A stretch of DNA of 64,000 nt from Cohaesibacter gelatinilyticus (GCF_900215605.1 NZ_OBEL01000001.1:186001-250000), one strand, 5' to 3'. Positions 35,223 to 46,407 are shown, counted from the stretch's first letter. The notes: generated by a model not told the origin, from the letters alone. A program made the numbers and translations.

Positions 35223-35720
35223 TCAGCTTTCGGAATTGGGCTTGTTTGTAGTTTCCGGTTTGGCGGGCTGGCCATCGCATTGGAAGCAAGCAGGCAATAT
35301 CAGATCCTCAGAATTTTGTGATTTGGTCAAAATATCGTCCAGACTATAATCATTCAACAGGTCCAGAAATCCACGGACGGCACGATGCATGATAAAGGTC
35401 AGTTCGCATCCGCCAAACATGGCACAATGACTTTCATCACGATAAAGACATTCGACGAGCCCAAAATCAGCTTCCATGACCTCTGCGACATCGCCAAGTC
35501 GAATATCCTTTGGTTCCTTGCCAAGGACCATACCACCACCACGCCCTCTGGTGGTTTCCAGAAAGCCATGAGCTGACAATTTGGCGATCAACTTCATTAA
35601 ATGGGCCCGAGATAAACCAAGAGCCTGAGATGCCATTTCAATGGTCAGACTACGTTTGCGGTTCATGGCAGCAAGCATCAAGATGCGATAAGCAAAATCG
35701 GTTCCTCGGGCAAGTCTCAT
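35223..35720 (-). CDS. Rrf2-family regulator, NsrR-like (Fe-S, nitric oxide sensor)
   Basis: Winged-helix regulator of 165 residues. The N-terminal Rrf2 domain (RGTDFAYRILMLAAMNRKRS, then LGLSRAHLMKLIAKLSAHGF and ETTRGRGGGMVL) is followed by three cysteines Cys91, Cys99 and Cys105 (ECLYRDESHCAMFGGCELTF), the positions used by NsrR to hold an Fe-S cluster. The FLDLLNDYSLDDIL segment also matches NsrR. The tail carries a further CFQC motif not usual in NsrR. Convergent with the truncated hemoglobin gene. NO sensing is therefore likely but not proven. Confidence 0.85.
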   Translation of the reverse strand: MRLARGTDFAYRILMLAAMNRKRSLTIEMASQALGLSRAHLMKLIAKLSAHGFLETTRGRGGGMVLGKEPKDIRLGDVAEVMEADFGLVECLYRDESHCAMFGGCELTFIMHRAVRGFLDLLNDYSLDDILTKSQNSEDLILPACFQCDGQPAKPETTNKPNSES

Positions 35721-35939
35721 ACCGGTATCCTTTTCATACTCTCTTGCTCATAATGGACCGACCCGGTTCTCTCCTTGAGCATGGTCAAACTGCACAATGA
35801 CGGGTTAGCAAGGGAGCTGGCATAGCAAGTCGGATCTGAGCAATTATTTGTGTGTGAGCGGATCAATCCGGGCTTGCTCTTGGCCCTGATAATCTGGCAC
35901 ATCAGATAAGAATATCATTTTTACGAGAAGGCATCAGGA

Positions 35940-36152
35940 ATGGAAGAGCAACTGGAAGAACGCATTGTCGATCTGGAAATTCAGGTTACCCACCAGTCCG
36001 GCACGATTGATGAATTATCGGAAATGGTGGCAAAGCAATGGGATATGATAGATCGCCTTGGTCGTCAGGTTGGTATTTTGAAAGAAGCATTGGCCGAATT
36101 GGAAGACGGTATGGAAGCGCCATCCGCCAATAAGAAGCCTCCTCACTACTAA
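35940..36152 (+). CDS. slyX: SlyX-family protein
   Basis: Small coiled-coil protein of 70 residues. It has heptad-rich helix EEQLEERIVDLEIQVTHQSG and the conserved C-terminal PPHY that marks SlyX. Its biochemical role is unknown in the family. Short single gene between the NsrR-like and TetR genes, followed by a convergent TetR gene 34 bases later. Confidence 0.85.
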   Translation: MEEQLEERIVDLEIQVTHQSGTIDELSEMVAKQWDMIDRLGRQVGILKEALAELEDGMEAPSANKKPPHY

Positions 36153-36186
36153 TTCAATCTGACAGTCGAAACTGAAAGAACAATGA

Positions 36187-36810
36187 TCAGAGTGCTTTGG
36201 GGCCAAACAGCCGCAAGAATTGTCGACAGGCTCGTTCAGATCGAGCTTGTGCCTCGCGCCGCTTCAGCACTTCGACCACGCCGATAACCCGTCTGATTTG
36301 TATGTCGCCAATCAGAAGATTGAAATATGTTTCAGCAGCATCATCGACATCAGCGGCGGCGCCGAGCTCAAGTTCACCGGCCTCGCTGGCCCGCTGAAGA
36401 TAATGGATGAGTAGGGGGCGGACTGAAGAACGACCAAATTCGGCGATGGTCTTCCCCAGTTTCCCAGTTTCAGAAGCATCAGCCGCAGCAGCCCGGTTCA
36501 ACAAAATTGCCCGTTTGCTGGTGATAAGTTGCAGCAATACCACACCGAGTTTGGTCAAGGTCTCTTCTACTGGTTTATGGGTCTGAACCGTCTTTTCAAG
36601 TAATTCCGTTGCTTCGCTGGCATTCGCTTTCACTAGTGAGGAAAACAACTCCTCCTTGGAACCATACCAGCGATAAAGTGTTTGGTTGGAAGCGTTGGCC
36701 TTCTTGGCGATAGACAGCATGGAGGTACTACGATAGCCCTTTTCAGCCAGAACCTGAAAAGCGGCCTCCATAATCTCCTGTTGCCGTTGCTCACGTGTCT
36801 TCGCCTGCAC
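36187..36810 (-). CDS. TetR/AcrR-family regulator
   Basis: Repressor of 207 residues. N-terminal helix-turn-helix at residues about 6-52 (REQRQQEIMEAAFQVLAEKG, SIAKKANASNQTLYRWYGSK). The C-terminal half is helical, includes an Ala/Glu-rich stretch (ASEAGELELGAAADVDDAAE) and probably binds a ligand and a partner. It faces the 690-base gap before the DUF1772 gene, a possible but untested target. Stop codon convergent with slyX. Confidence 0.9.
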   Translation of the reverse strand: MQAKTREQRQQEIMEAAFQVLAEKGYRSTSMLSIAKKANASNQTLYRWYGSKEELFSSLVKANASEATELLEKTVQTHKPVEETLTKLGVVLLQLITSKRAILLNRAAAADASETGKLGKTIAEFGRSSVRPLLIHYLQRASEAGELELGAAADVDDAAETYFNLLIGDIQIRRVIGVVEVLKRREAQARSERACRQFLRLFGPKAL

Positions 36811-37504
36811 GTCCCACTCCCGGGAAACTGGTCATCATTATAAAAGGAACCCGCTTGATAGTTAGCGGCAGAAAAAAGCCGAGACAACTCATTTATCGGG
36901 GCATCCCATCAGACTACAATCTAAATTGGTGTATATCAGTGTACGGATTTGGTGGTGTAAATTCAAGTGAAAGCAACCAAGAGTATTAAAACAGGGTAAA
37001 GATCGACCATGGCCAAATTCGACAAGGCCGGCAATACCAAATGAAAGGACGACGAATTTTCACCCATTGCTCCACGGTGCTTGGCGATTTGTGAACCGAT
37101 GTCAGAAAGGTTGTTGACTGATGTGCAGCTGGAATGATGGCGAAGCTTTTGGGGAATGGTAATGCACAGAGGAGTGAAAATATATGAGAAGATCGAAAGC
37201 TACTCAGTTCTGTTTTTCTCAAAATTGCTTGGTGATAAAGTGGTTTAAAGTGTTTGCGGTTCCCTTGTAACTCGCCTCGGCCATATGGTTTCAGCGAGAT
37301 AGATATGGTCAGGTCAGCGCAGATGTGCGGTTCCTTCGGAAATATTCCAAAGTTCCCGCCATGTATGGTCTATATTGCCAGGTTTTTTGAAATAAAGTGT
37401 ATATATATGTACTGTTGTGATATCGACAAATCAGCAAGGCTGGATGAGTCAGGCATCAATTCTTGCGGTCAAACCCAACTTTTATGCAGATAAAGGATCC
37501 TGAT
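36811..37504. other. Long intergenic region upstream of the DUF1772 gene
   Basis: About 690 bases with no supported gene. Open frames here encode no recognisable domain. I see no strong palindrome. It probably holds TetR and DUF1772 promoters; the length suggests lost coding sequence or an unrecognised element. Confidence 0.4.
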
Positions 37505-38017
37505 ATGATATCGTGTTCTAACCTTTTGACAAATAAATATATTCTTGTTCTATTGATCATGCTCGGATTGATGGCAGGGTTTTTCTATTCCTATAGTGTG
37601 TCGGTCATGCCGGGACTTAATCATGCGCAACCTCAGGTGGCAATTGCGGCCATGCAAAGTCTCAATATCACAATCCGCAATCCGACGTTTTTCCTCACCA
37701 TTCCTGTGGGCTTGGTTGGGGCGTTGTTATTATGGCGAAATCATCAGAAACGAGCGTCTATCTGGCTTGCTCTGGCTAGCCTGATCTATCTGTTTGGAGC
37801 TGTCATTCCGACAGGTATGATCAATGTTCCCATGAATGACGCATTGGGAATACAGAGCGTTCCGACTGATTTTGCTGCGACCTCGGATCTTTGGTGGTCT
37901 TACGCACCCACCTGGACATTTTGGAACACATTTCGCACCATGACCACGATGCTGGCCCTTTTGATTTGCGCATGTGCCATAAGTCAGCTCCAAGCTTCGC
38001 CCGAGCGAGTGTCTTGA
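37505..38017 (+). CDS. DUF1772 membrane protein (anthrone-oxygenase-like family)
   Basis: Small integral membrane protein of about 170 residues with four hydrophobic helices. LVLLIMLGLMAGFFYSYSVS at the start, then VMPGLNHAQPQVAIAAMQSL, and NVPMNDALGIQSV with a late SYAPTWTFWNTFRTMTTML match the DUF1772 pattern. Members include anthrone oxygenases of polyketide pathways, but in bacteria most are uncharacterised. Start at 37505 is behind AAAGGA; in-frame ATGs at 37463 and 37484 are less likely. A small unknown gene follows 31 bases later. Confidence 0.8.
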   Translation: MISCSNLLTNKYILVLLIMLGLMAGFFYSYSVSVMPGLNHAQPQVAIAAMQSLNITIRNPTFFLTIPVGLVGALLLWRNHQKRASIWLALASLIYLFGAVIPTGMINVPMNDALGIQSVPTDFAATSDLWWSYAPTWTFWNTFRTMTTMLALLICACAISQLQASPERVS

Positions 38018-38048
38018 ACCAAAGGACAAGGAAAAGGGGGGCAATCTT

Positions 38049-38267
38049 ATGGAAGCTTACCGAGCCCTATTGGATCGGGATATTTCCGATGAGCTGATCC
38101 TGATTGCATCCGATCTTGGTAGAGATAAAGACAAGACACTTTTGCAGCGAGCAGACGCCCATCGCCCTGGGCATGCCTTTGTGACCTCTGATCCCGAGTA
38201 TAAAACGATCCAGGATGAGGTGGAGGCTACGCTTGCCCGGATTGGCGGTTGGAGTGTTGGCGATTGA
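38049..38267 (+). CDS. Hypothetical small protein, 72 residues
   Basis: Short soluble protein (MEAYRALLDRDISDELILIA), charged and helix-forming. Preceded by AAGGGGGGC as a ribosome site nine bases before the ATG. It follows the DUF1772 gene on the same strand and may share its transcript. No family recognised; it might be a small regulatory or stress protein. Confidence 0.55.
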   Translation: MEAYRALLDRDISDELILIASDLGRDKDKTLLQRADAHRPGHAFVTSDPEYKTIQDEVEATLARIGGWSVGD

Positions 38268-38286
38268 GGCCAACATCTCGCTTGGT

Positions 38287-38985
38287 TCAGACAGGCTCGG
38301 GTATCAGATCGGCGGATGTTGCCGCACCTTCAAAACTCCGCTGTTCAATCAGGCCGCTGAAAAATGTATGAATCATGCCGCAATCTGAAAAGGCTCCAAA
38401 AATTCCTTGATCTTTAGAGGGAGCGAATGCCAATGGAACAGCTTGAACAAACACTCCAATAAGAAGCATTGGGAGATAGGTTACCACTTCTGCTCGCTCC
38501 AGAATGATCCCACCCTTGAAGTCATGAGGCATGCCTTGTGATTCCAATGTCAGTCTGGCTTGCTTAAAAGGTTCATAATCCTGCCCAATCTCCAGAAATG
38601 GACTGAGTGGATGAAGACTGATCAAGAGTATTTGCGTCCAATTGAGCTGGTTCATGATATCAAACAGGCCTCGGCTCAAGGCTGCGATTTTCTCATCCTT
38701 GCTTTCTTCTTCGGCAGTGATTTTGCGTTCGATCATCCTTGAGGGCAGAATATGATCGGGAAATGCCTGGTCGAGCATCGCTAGATATTCTTCCTCCATT
38801 TTTGCATTGAGACGATCACATTCTTCCTGATCAACTACCAAACTTTTTCCATCGTCATCAACGATCATCTCGTCCGGGCGAAAAGTGCTAAAGCTGGGGT
38901 GATAGCGATTTTCCTGCCATTTTCTGCAAAATCGACCAAAATATCCATTGCGCTCCAATAGGTCAGCGCGTGGCAAAAATTCCAT
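38287..38985 (-). CDS. Hypothetical protein, 232 residues
   Basis: No family recognised. The N-terminal half is charged and helical (DQEECDRLNAKMEEEYLAML); the second half has a hydrophobic segment VTYLPMLLIGVFVQAVPLAF that could cross or touch the membrane. No signal peptide. Start MEFLPRADLLERNGYFGRF. It lies convergent with the small protein gene (20 bases) and tandem with the LysR gene 115 bases downstream on the same strand. A conserved-hypothetical gene of unknown role. Confidence 0.55.
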   Translation of the reverse strand: MEFLPRADLLERNGYFGRFCRKWQENRYHPSFSTFRPDEMIVDDDGKSLVVDQEECDRLNAKMEEEYLAMLDQAFPDHILPSRMIERKITAEEESKDEKIAALSRGLFDIMNQLNWTQILLISLHPLSPFLEIGQDYEPFKQARLTLESQGMPHDFKGGIILERAEVVTYLPMLLIGVFVQAVPLAFAPSKDQGIFGAFSDCGMIHTFFSGLIEQRSFEGAATSADLIPEPV

Positions 38986-39099
38986 TTGTCCCTCCCAAAT
39001 ACAACCCTGAGTTAGCTACTCATGGAAATGTAAGGGATACGTTAAGTTTGACAGGTTTGCTGCCGCTTTTGGGCGGCTAGCTACGATAGGAAGCTATTC

Positions 39100-39996
39100 T
39101 CACGGTGATAATGAAGTAAGATAGTTCGCCAACTTGTCAAAGACGAGGCGGATTTTTCTGCTGGTATGCAATTCCCGATGAGTAGTTAGCCAAATCGGAA
39201 TGCGAAGCGGCTCAATCGGTAGAGACAGGCGTTCGACCTCTGGATAGGAAAGCGCGACTTGATCGGACATCATGCTAATGCCAATCCCTTCGCAAACCAT
39301 CTTCCAAGCGACAATTCCACTCTTGGAGGTGACATGAAATTGCTCCTTGCTGATGGGTAAGCCCATAGCCAGCAAATATTGAACCATCCTGTCCCTGTCG
39401 CCAAATCCTACAAAATGATGCTGGCTTAAATCTTCAATTCTCTGAGGGCGACCATGCACTGTCAGATAGTTATGAGACGCATAGAAACTACCAGTAATTT
39501 CGCCCACAAGACGGGCAATCAGATCTGGTTCCTCAGGTCGAACATGGCGGATGGCAATATCAGCTTCACGTCTTAATAGATCACTGATCTCGTTGTCGGC
39601 AATCACTTCTATGTCGATGAGCGGAGCTTCGCTCCGCAATTGAAGAAGAAAGGCTGGCAGATTTTCATAGGCCATTGTATCGCTGGCTGTAACGCTGACA
39701 GTGCCAGAAATTGATTGCGATTGACCGGAGGCCACAAGGGAGAACTTGCGCGCTGCCTCGCCCATTTCACGTACATGATCCAGCAAATCTTTCCCGGACT
39801 GGGTAAGACGCAACGTCTTGCCAACCCGTTCGAACAATGTGACGCCAAGTTGCTCTTCCAGCGCCATGACCTGCCGGCTTAATGTGGGCTGCGTCAGACC
39901 CAAAGCGCGCGCAGCCGCAGACAATGAGCCTTCTTCTGCGGTCACGAGAAAGGCTCTGACCTGATTCCAATCAAAGGATATTTGCTGCCAGTTCAT
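39100..39996 (-). CDS. LysR-family regulator
   Basis: Regulator of 298 residues. N-terminal winged helix-turn-helix (residues about 9-67: DWNQVRAFLVTAEEGSLSAA, LTQPTLSRQVMALEEQLGV) and substrate-binding domain from about 95 (SGTVSVTASDTMAYENLPAF). Divergent from the SAM methyltransferase gene with 201 bases between, where a palindromic element lies at 40077-40119. The facing methyltransferase gene is the natural candidate target. Confidence 0.9.
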   Translation of the reverse strand: MNWQQISFDWNQVRAFLVTAEEGSLSAAARALGLTQPTLSRQVMALEEQLGVTLFERVGKTLRLTQSGKDLLDHVREMGEAARKFSLVASGQSQSISGTVSVTASDTMAYENLPAFLLQLRSEAPLIDIEVIADNEISDLLRREADIAIRHVRPEEPDLIARLVGEITGSFYASHNYLTVHGRPQRIEDLSQHHFVGFGDRDRMVQYLLAMGLPISKEQFHVTSKSGIVAWKMVCEGIGISMMSDQVALSYPEVERLSLPIEPLRIPIWLTTHRELHTSRKIRLVFDKLANYLTSLSP

Positions 39997-40076
39997 ACAT
40001 ATTCGTATATCAAAAATGCAGATTTAGGCAATTTCTCTTTTGTTTTTGTATGAATAGGTTGTGTGAACAGCTTAAA

Positions 40077-40119
40077 GCGCGCTCTCGAAAAGCAGCAGTC
40101 TTTCAGGACAGGAGCGCGC
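40077..40119. repeat. Palindromic element, copy 1
   Basis: GCGCGCTC (40077-40084) pairs perfectly with GAGCGCGC (40112-40119), with an internal GAAAAG/TCTTTC-like pair. The layout (GCGCG arm, GAAAAG, loop, CTTTTC-like, then GGA and a GCGC arm) resembles the palindrome at 54471-54512 and a dispersed intergenic palindrome I remember from Rhizobiales genomes. Confidence 0.45.
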
Positions 40120-40197
40120 ATCCAAGTAAAGTCCAAATCACCACTTGCTATTGAATAATAGCGATGCCTGATTGAATGCCTGTACAGGAGATATCCA

Positions 40198-40830
40198 ATG
40201 CGTGACGCAGCAACATTCTGGAATGGTGTGGCGGCCAAATATGCGCGCTCCCCAATCAGGGACATGCAGGCCTATGATTATACCATGGAGCGTACAGCGG
40301 CTTACTTGTCGCCAAATGATAGAGTGTTGGAGCTGGGGTGTGGAACAGGCACAACAGCGCTTAGATTGGCGGACAAGGTCGCTCATTATACTGGCAGTGA
40401 TATTGCGCAAGAGATGATAGTGATTGCTAAGGAGAAGGCTTTCGATGCCAAGGCAGAGAATATTGAATTCATGGCCGGGGGTGTGACAGACATTGAAGCG
40501 GAACCGTTGGATGCCGTTCTCGCTTACAATCTCATACATTTGCTGGATAATGCTGCGGAGGCGATGGCCAAGGCTCACACGCTTCTAAAGCCCGGTGGAT
40601 ATTTCATTTCCAAGACGGTCTGCAGTCCATCCAAAAGCAGTTCACTGAAATTCCGACTGATGATAGCCGTGCTTCCATTGATGCAGCTGATTGGCAAAGC
40701 ACCTTATGTCAATTTCATGGAAACCCCGGAACTGGAAGCATTGATTGAAGACGCCGGTTTCAAAATCATCGAGACCGGCAATTACCCTGCCGATCCGCCT
40801 TGCCGCTTTGTAGTGGCGCGAAAGATTTAG
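40198..40830 (+). CDS. Class I SAM-dependent methyltransferase
   Basis: Methyltransferase of 210 residues. Motif I VLELGCGTGTTALRLADKVA, then YTGSDIAQEMIVIAKEKAFD for the acidic residue that binds SAM ribose, and ENIEFMAGGVTDIEAEPLDA. The late YPADPPCRFVVARKI closes the fold. Its substrate is unknown; the N-terminal MRDAATFWNGVAAKYARSPI resembles small-molecule or phospholipid/quinone methyltransferases. Divergent from a LysR gene. Confidence 0.85.
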   Translation: MRDAATFWNGVAAKYARSPIRDMQAYDYTMERTAAYLSPNDRVLELGCGTGTTALRLADKVAHYTGSDIAQEMIVIAKEKAFDAKAENIEFMAGGVTDIEAEPLDAVLAYNLIHLLDNAAEAMAKAHTLLKPGGYFISKTVCSPSKSSSLKFRLMIAVLPLMQLIGKAPYVNFMETPELEALIEDAGFKIIETGNYPADPPCRFVVARKI

Positions 40831-40857
40831 AAATTTCAAATGTTTGAGAATAAAGCC

Positions 40858-41244
40858 CTAAAACAGCCAGCTGAGAGCAACACTGAACAGCCCAAAAACT
40901 AGAAAAATCCCGCCGCAGAAAACTAAATAGGTGAGGAGTGCCGATTTCCATGTTCGACTTTGAAAAAGATAAACAGCCATACCCAAAGGACTGAAGATGA
41001 CCGTCAAAAATTTGCTGGTATAACTTGGGCGAATTCTGAGAGCAGTAGCATCTGCTTGCTGCCATAGGAGAGTAAGAATAATGACGCCTATCATTTGGAC
41101 TGCGTCATTCCATGTCAGGTTATAGGCATTCCAAAGACCAAAAAACTCGTCGATAATCGCTCCAAAACAAAGAAATATGAGGAGCGAAACATAGATGAAG
41201 TTTCGCCTGGCAAATTTGCTGGATGATAGATTGTCTGGAAACAT
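40858..41244 (-). CDS. Small membrane protein, unknown function
   Basis: 128 residues with three or four hydrophobic segments (ARRNFIYVSLLIFLCFGAII, NDAVQMIGVIILTLLWQQAD, SPLGMAVYLFQSRTW, SALLTYLVFCGGIFLVFGLF). No family recognised. Convergent with the methyltransferase gene. The loops are short and polar. Nearest downstream element is 28 bases to the methyltransferase stop; upstream lies the groEL-tail array. Confidence 0.6.
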   Translation of the reverse strand: MFPDNLSSSKFARRNFIYVSLLIFLCFGAIIDEFFGLWNAYNLTWNDAVQMIGVIILTLLWQQADATALRIRPSYTSKFLTVIFSPLGMAVYLFQSRTWKSALLTYLVFCGGIFLVFGLFSVALSWLF

Positions 41245-41426
41245 GGAAAAGCCTCAACAAGCTAAAAAATATATCATTGAAATTTGAATGTGGGGCGCCT
41301 TGCGGAGATTGCAATCCCTGAGGGTCGCTTTAGATATCTGGCAGTTTCCATTATTTCATCTTCGAATGGGTCACAGGAGAGGCGGGGACGAGCAAAGGCA
41401 AAAAGCGCATGAGTATGAGGCAAAAG

Positions 41427-41457
41427 AAAAAGGCCGGATCGAATGATCCGGCCTTTT
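41427..41457 (-). terminator. Type-2 terminator, first copy
   Basis: AAAAAGGCCGGATC (41427-41440) and GATCCGGCCTTTT (41445-41457) with a GAAT loop: 13 perfect pairs. Reading minus, a CTTTTT run follows. Confidence 0.8.
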
Positions 41458-41560
41458 CCGTAAATCTAAGCGAGGTGCTTAGAGCTACGTGATTACATCA
41501 TGCCGCCACACGTGCGCGGATGCGCACAAAGCTTAAGAATGCATGGGCATGGGGCAAATA

Positions 41561-41590
41561 AAAAAGCCGGATCGAATGATCCGGCTTTCT
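41561..41590 (-). terminator. Type-1 terminator, first copy
   Basis: AAAGCCGGATC (41563-41573) pairs with GATCCGGCTTT (41578-41588), loop GAAT, followed on the minus strand by TTTTTTATTT. Confidence 0.8.
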
Positions 41591-41711
41591 TGTAAGTCTT
41601 AGCTAGGTTAGCCAAGCGTCATGATTACATCATGCCGTCCCCGCATCGCCCGCAGGGGCTTTAGCCCCGAGGACGAGCAAAAGCAAAATGCGCATGGGCG
41701 TGAGGCAAAAG

Positions 41712-41742
41712 AAAAAGGCCGGATCAAATGATCCGGCCTTTT
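41712..41742 (-). terminator. Type-2 terminator, second copy
   Basis: Same stem as at 41427-41457 (left arm 41712-41725, right arm 41730-41742). Only the loop differs (AAAT instead of GAAT). Confidence 0.8.
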
Positions 41743-41844
41743 CCGTAAATCTAAGCGAGGTGCTTAGAGCTACGTGATTACATCATGCCGCCACACGTGC
41801 GCGGATGCGCACAAAGCTTAAGAATGCATGGGCATGGGGCAAAT

Positions 41845-41875
41845 AAAAAAGCCGGATCGAACGATCCGGCTTTCT
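41845..41875 (-). terminator. Type-1 terminator, second copy; terminator of groEL itself
   Basis: AAAGCCGGATC (41848-41858) and GATCCGGCTTT (41863-41873), loop GAAC; minus-strand TTTTTTATTT follows. It lies 36 bases after the groEL stop codon and is therefore its primary terminator. Confidence 0.85.
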
Positions 41876-41909
41876 TGTAAGTCTTAGCTAGGTTAGCCAA
41901 GCGTCATGA

Positions 41910-43628
<1,719 letters not shown>

Positions 43629-43650
43629 TCACGAGCAAAAGCTCAGCGGA

Positions 43651-43938
43651 TTAGCCCATGATACCCATGATGTCGGACTCTTTCATGATCAGCAGATCTT
43701 CACCGTCGATTTTAACTTCGGTGCCGGACCATTTGCCGAACAGAACACGGTCGCCAGCTTTGACTTCCAGAGCAACCAGGTTGCCTGCTTCGTCACGGGC
43801 GCCGTTGCCTGCAGCAACTACTTCGCCTTCAGATGGCTTTTCTTTGGCGGTATCTGGAATGATGATACCACCAGCGGTTTTCTCTTCGGATTCCACGCGA
43901 CGAACAACGACGCGGTCATGCAGAGGACGGAACTTCAT
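43651..43938 (-). CDS. groES: Co-chaperonin GroES (Hsp10)
   Basis: Seven-subunit lid of the GroEL chamber. 95 residues from [20 protein letters not shown]; the mobile loop [20 protein letters not shown] and [20 protein letters not shown] are typical. Ribosome site AGGAAAG. Head of groES-groEL, regulated by the CIRCE/HrcA element upstream. Normal length. Confidence 0.97.
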   Translation of the reverse strand: MKFRPLHDRVVVRRVESEEKTAGGIIIPDTAKEKPSEGEVVAAGNGARDEAGNLVALEVKAGDRVLFGKWSGTEVKIDGEDLLIMKESDIMGIMG

Positions 43939-44026
43939 TGTATGAACTTTCCTATGTCTGTTATGCAGAACACCCAAGCCCAATTAGCGGCACCTGAGCA
44001 AACTCTGCTCCTCAAAAACAAGTGTG

Positions 44027-44053
44027 TTAGCACTCTCCAATATTGAGTGCTAA
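44027..44053. promoter_or_regulatory. CIRCE element (HrcA operator)
   Basis: TTAGCACTC (44027-44035), nine-base spacer, GAGTGCTAA (44045-44053): a perfect match to the CIRCE consensus. Located 89 bases upstream of the groES start and immediately downstream of the likely transcription start, so HrcA would block the operon until heat shock. Confidence 0.95.
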
Positions 44054-44064
44054 CGACGGATACT

Positions 44065-44093
44065 CATTTAGGCAGCTTGAGATGAGAAGTCAA
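44065..44093 (-). promoter_or_regulatory. Putative sigma-70-type promoter of groES-groEL
   Basis: On the minus strand: TTGACT (44088-44093) as -35, 17-base spacer, TAAATG (44065-44070) as -10. It puts the start near 44058, just before CIRCE, the standard arrangement. Confidence 0.65.
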
Positions 44094-44385
44094 GAAAGCG
44101 GAAAAGATTCTTTTTGTCGATAAGCTCTGATCTGCAAACCTGCTATTGGGGAATTCGATGTGGGGTGAGGGATGAAGAAATTGTCGATATCAATGGAAAT
44201 ATTGTATAAATCATAATGTCTATAATATAAGACATATTTTATTTATGTAAGATAGAAGAATTTATAATGACAATTACATGAATAATACAAGTATATTTGA
44301 AATTTATTCTTGAAATTATATTTTCATTAAATTTTGCAGTACCAGGGTGGCCGGTAGGTAAGCAACTAGTAACGGCGTAGGAATC
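44094..44385. other. AT-rich intergenic region
   Basis: About 290 bases between the groES promoter and the chemoreceptor gene. The stretch 44200-44330 is strikingly AT-rich. It probably holds the chemoreceptor promoter; no other element is evident. Confidence 0.5.
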
Positions 44386-46389
44386 ATGGTCTCCAATGGT
44401 TTTGCAAGACTGTCAGTACGCCAGAGAATTGCAGCTCTGGTATGTCTGATGATTTTCGGTTTTTTGGGCATAATCACACTCAACTGGAAAACAACATCAA
44501 CGATCCAGATGCTCAAGGCCAAGGAAAGTGAAGCGCTTCATCTGGCCGCAACTTTTGAGCAATTGCTGGCAAAGAGCCTTCAGGCAGCGCGCAGTACTGA
44601 AATCTTCTTGCTTGAGAGAGGGCAAGCACGGGCAGATGAAGTTGCGCAAATTTTCACCGATATACGAAAAATTCAGATGCCTGTTTCTTCCCGTTCAGAT
44701 CTGAAAAAGGAATTAACGCGGTTGGCCTTGGCGTCAGAGCAGTTTCAGGAATTGGTCGATCTACAAAAAGGGGTTGGCTTCGGTCAGGATGACGGATTGC
44801 GGGGGTATTTGGGTGCTGCAATACGCCGAGCGGAAGAAAAGCTGGAATTCTTTATTAAGAAGGCAGGCATCGATGATAAATCCGGCAATGTACGTGCCCA
44901 TTTGTTGCGTATGCGCCAGATCGAAAAAGATTATATGCTTTTTGGGGATCCAAAAGCAGTTCAGCAGTTTGAGGGAGCTTATAGAAAAACAGTCTCATCT
45001 CTGAAACCTGCTGGCTTCAAGATCGTTGCTCGTATGGAATTAAAAGGGTTTTTGAAGGTCTATCGCAAAGACTTTCTGGCCTGGATTGAAAGCGAAAAAC
45101 TGCTTCAGCAAAAGATCAAAAGCCACAGAGAGCATATGTCCGAAACAATCCAGTTGCTGATAGGCCAAGCCGAACTGGCAATGCGTGATGCAGACATCCA
45201 AATGCAAGAAAGTGTAGCTATTCAGGAACAAGCTCAAACCAGTTTTTACATACTGGCCGCGGTCCTGCTGGTCACCTCGGCTCTGAGCTCTTGGTTGATT
45301 GCCCGATCCATCACAAAACCACTTAGTATATTGGCAGCTGCAATGGATGCGATACGTCGCAAGGATGCATGCGTTGAATTGCCAGCAATCCGGTCCAAGG
45401 ACGAGCTGGGATTGCTGGCCAAAGCAGCAGAAAATTTCCACATCAGTGTAGTGGAAGCATCGCAATTGCAGCAATCGGCACAATTGGACAACGCCAAAGA
45501 GTTGCAACGGCAGGATGATTTGGCGCGAATGCTGGATACTTTCCGCCAGCAAACCGATGCAGCCATTGAGAGTGTGAATAGCGAGGCGGTCAAGGTCTCC
45601 AATGCTGCAGAGCGCTTGAATCAACTTTCCAGTCGTGCACAGGGAAGCACAGATCTTGCACGCCAATCCAGCCAGGTCTCGACGTCCCATATGGGCGAAA
45701 TGTCAAACAATGCCTCTCAATTGGAGCAAGCAGCGGATGATATTCTGGAGCAGACCAATAGAGCGGGAGATGTCGTCACGCATGCTGGTCAGACCGCAGA
45801 AAAAGCCAACCAGTCCATGAATATATTGAACCAGTCTGCCGAGGAGATCGGAGATATCGTGGAGTTGATTGGCAAAATTGCCGCTCAGACCAATTTGCTT
45901 GCACTCAACGCAACCATTGAGGCGGCAAGAGCCGGAGAAATGGGCAAGGGTTTTGCGGTGGTTGCGGAAGAGGTCAAACAGCTCTCTGGTCAAACCGCCA
46001 AAGCAACGGAAACGATTGCTACTCAAATATCGAATATCCAGCAAGCGGCGCAGGCTACAGCGACCTCACTGCAAGCCATCACCCAAATGATAGGAGGCGT
46101 GGATGAGGCAACGAACGTCATCTCACATTCAGTGGATATTCAGAACTCCTCTGCTAGCGAGATGGCCAGCAAAATGCAGGCAGCTCTGAATGGCGCGCAA
46201 GATGTCGAGCACAATGTCGATGAAGCAGCCAAATCCATCACAGCGTCTCATGAGGAAGCCAAGGCTTTCCTGGCGGTTTCAGTTGTATTGGATAATGTGA
46301 TTGTGGCCTTGTCCGGTTCCATGACATCCTTCCTCAATGCCGTGGAGCAAGATTTGGATGCGCGCAGAAAAGAAACCAGATTGGTTTAA
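44386..46389 (+). CDS. Methyl-accepting chemotaxis protein with HBM-type sensor
   Basis: Membrane chemoreceptor of 667 residues. TM1 near residues 17-36 ([17 protein letters not shown]), a periplasmic domain of about 250 residues, TM2 near residues 286-304 ([20 protein letters not shown]), HAMP, then a long coiled coil with the hairpin tip [20 protein letters not shown] and [20 protein letters not shown]. The sensor region contains [20 protein letters not shown] and [20 protein letters not shown], which match the helical bimodular (HBM) pattern, a domain known to bind organic acids. The nearest chemotaxis gene in the window is cheZ at 25 kb. The ligand is unknown. Confidence 0.9.
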   Translation: MVSNGFARLSVRQRIAALVCLMIFGFLGIITLNWKTTSTIQMLKAKESEALHLAATFEQLLAKSLQAARSTEIFLLERGQARADEVAQIFTDIRKIQMPVSSRSDLKKELTRLALASEQFQELVDLQKGVGFGQDDGLRGYLGAAIRRAEEKLEFFIKKAGIDDKSGNVRAHLLRMRQIEKDYMLFGDPKAVQQFEGAYRKTVSSLKPAGFKIVARMELKGFLKVYRKDFLAWIESEKLLQQKIKSHREHMSETIQLLIGQAELAMRDADIQMQESVAIQEQAQTSFYILAAVLLVTSALSSWLIARSITKPLSILAAAMDAIRRKDACVELPAIRSKDELGLLAKAAENFHISVVEASQLQQSAQLDNAKELQRQDDLARMLDTFRQQTDAAIESVNSEAVKVSNAAERLNQLSSRAQGSTDLARQSSQVSTSHMGEMSNNASQLEQAADDILEQTNRAGDVVTHAGQTAEKANQSMNILNQSAEEIGDIVELIGKIAAQTNLLALNATIEAARAGEMGKGFAVVAEEVKQLSGQTAKATETIATQISNIQQAAQATATSLQAITQMIGGVDEATNVISHSVDIQNSSASEMASKMQAALNGAQDVEHNVDEAAKSITASHEEAKAFLAVSVVLDNVIVALSGSMTSFLNAVEQDLDARRKETRLV

Positions 46390-46407
46390 GAGTAAGCCGA
46401 TGGAACC

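Noticed and set aside
36986-37222. 78-codon minus-strand frame upstream of the DUF1772 gene
   Set aside because: Proline/tryptophan-rich artefact-like sequence with no homologous pattern; could be a remnant but no support.
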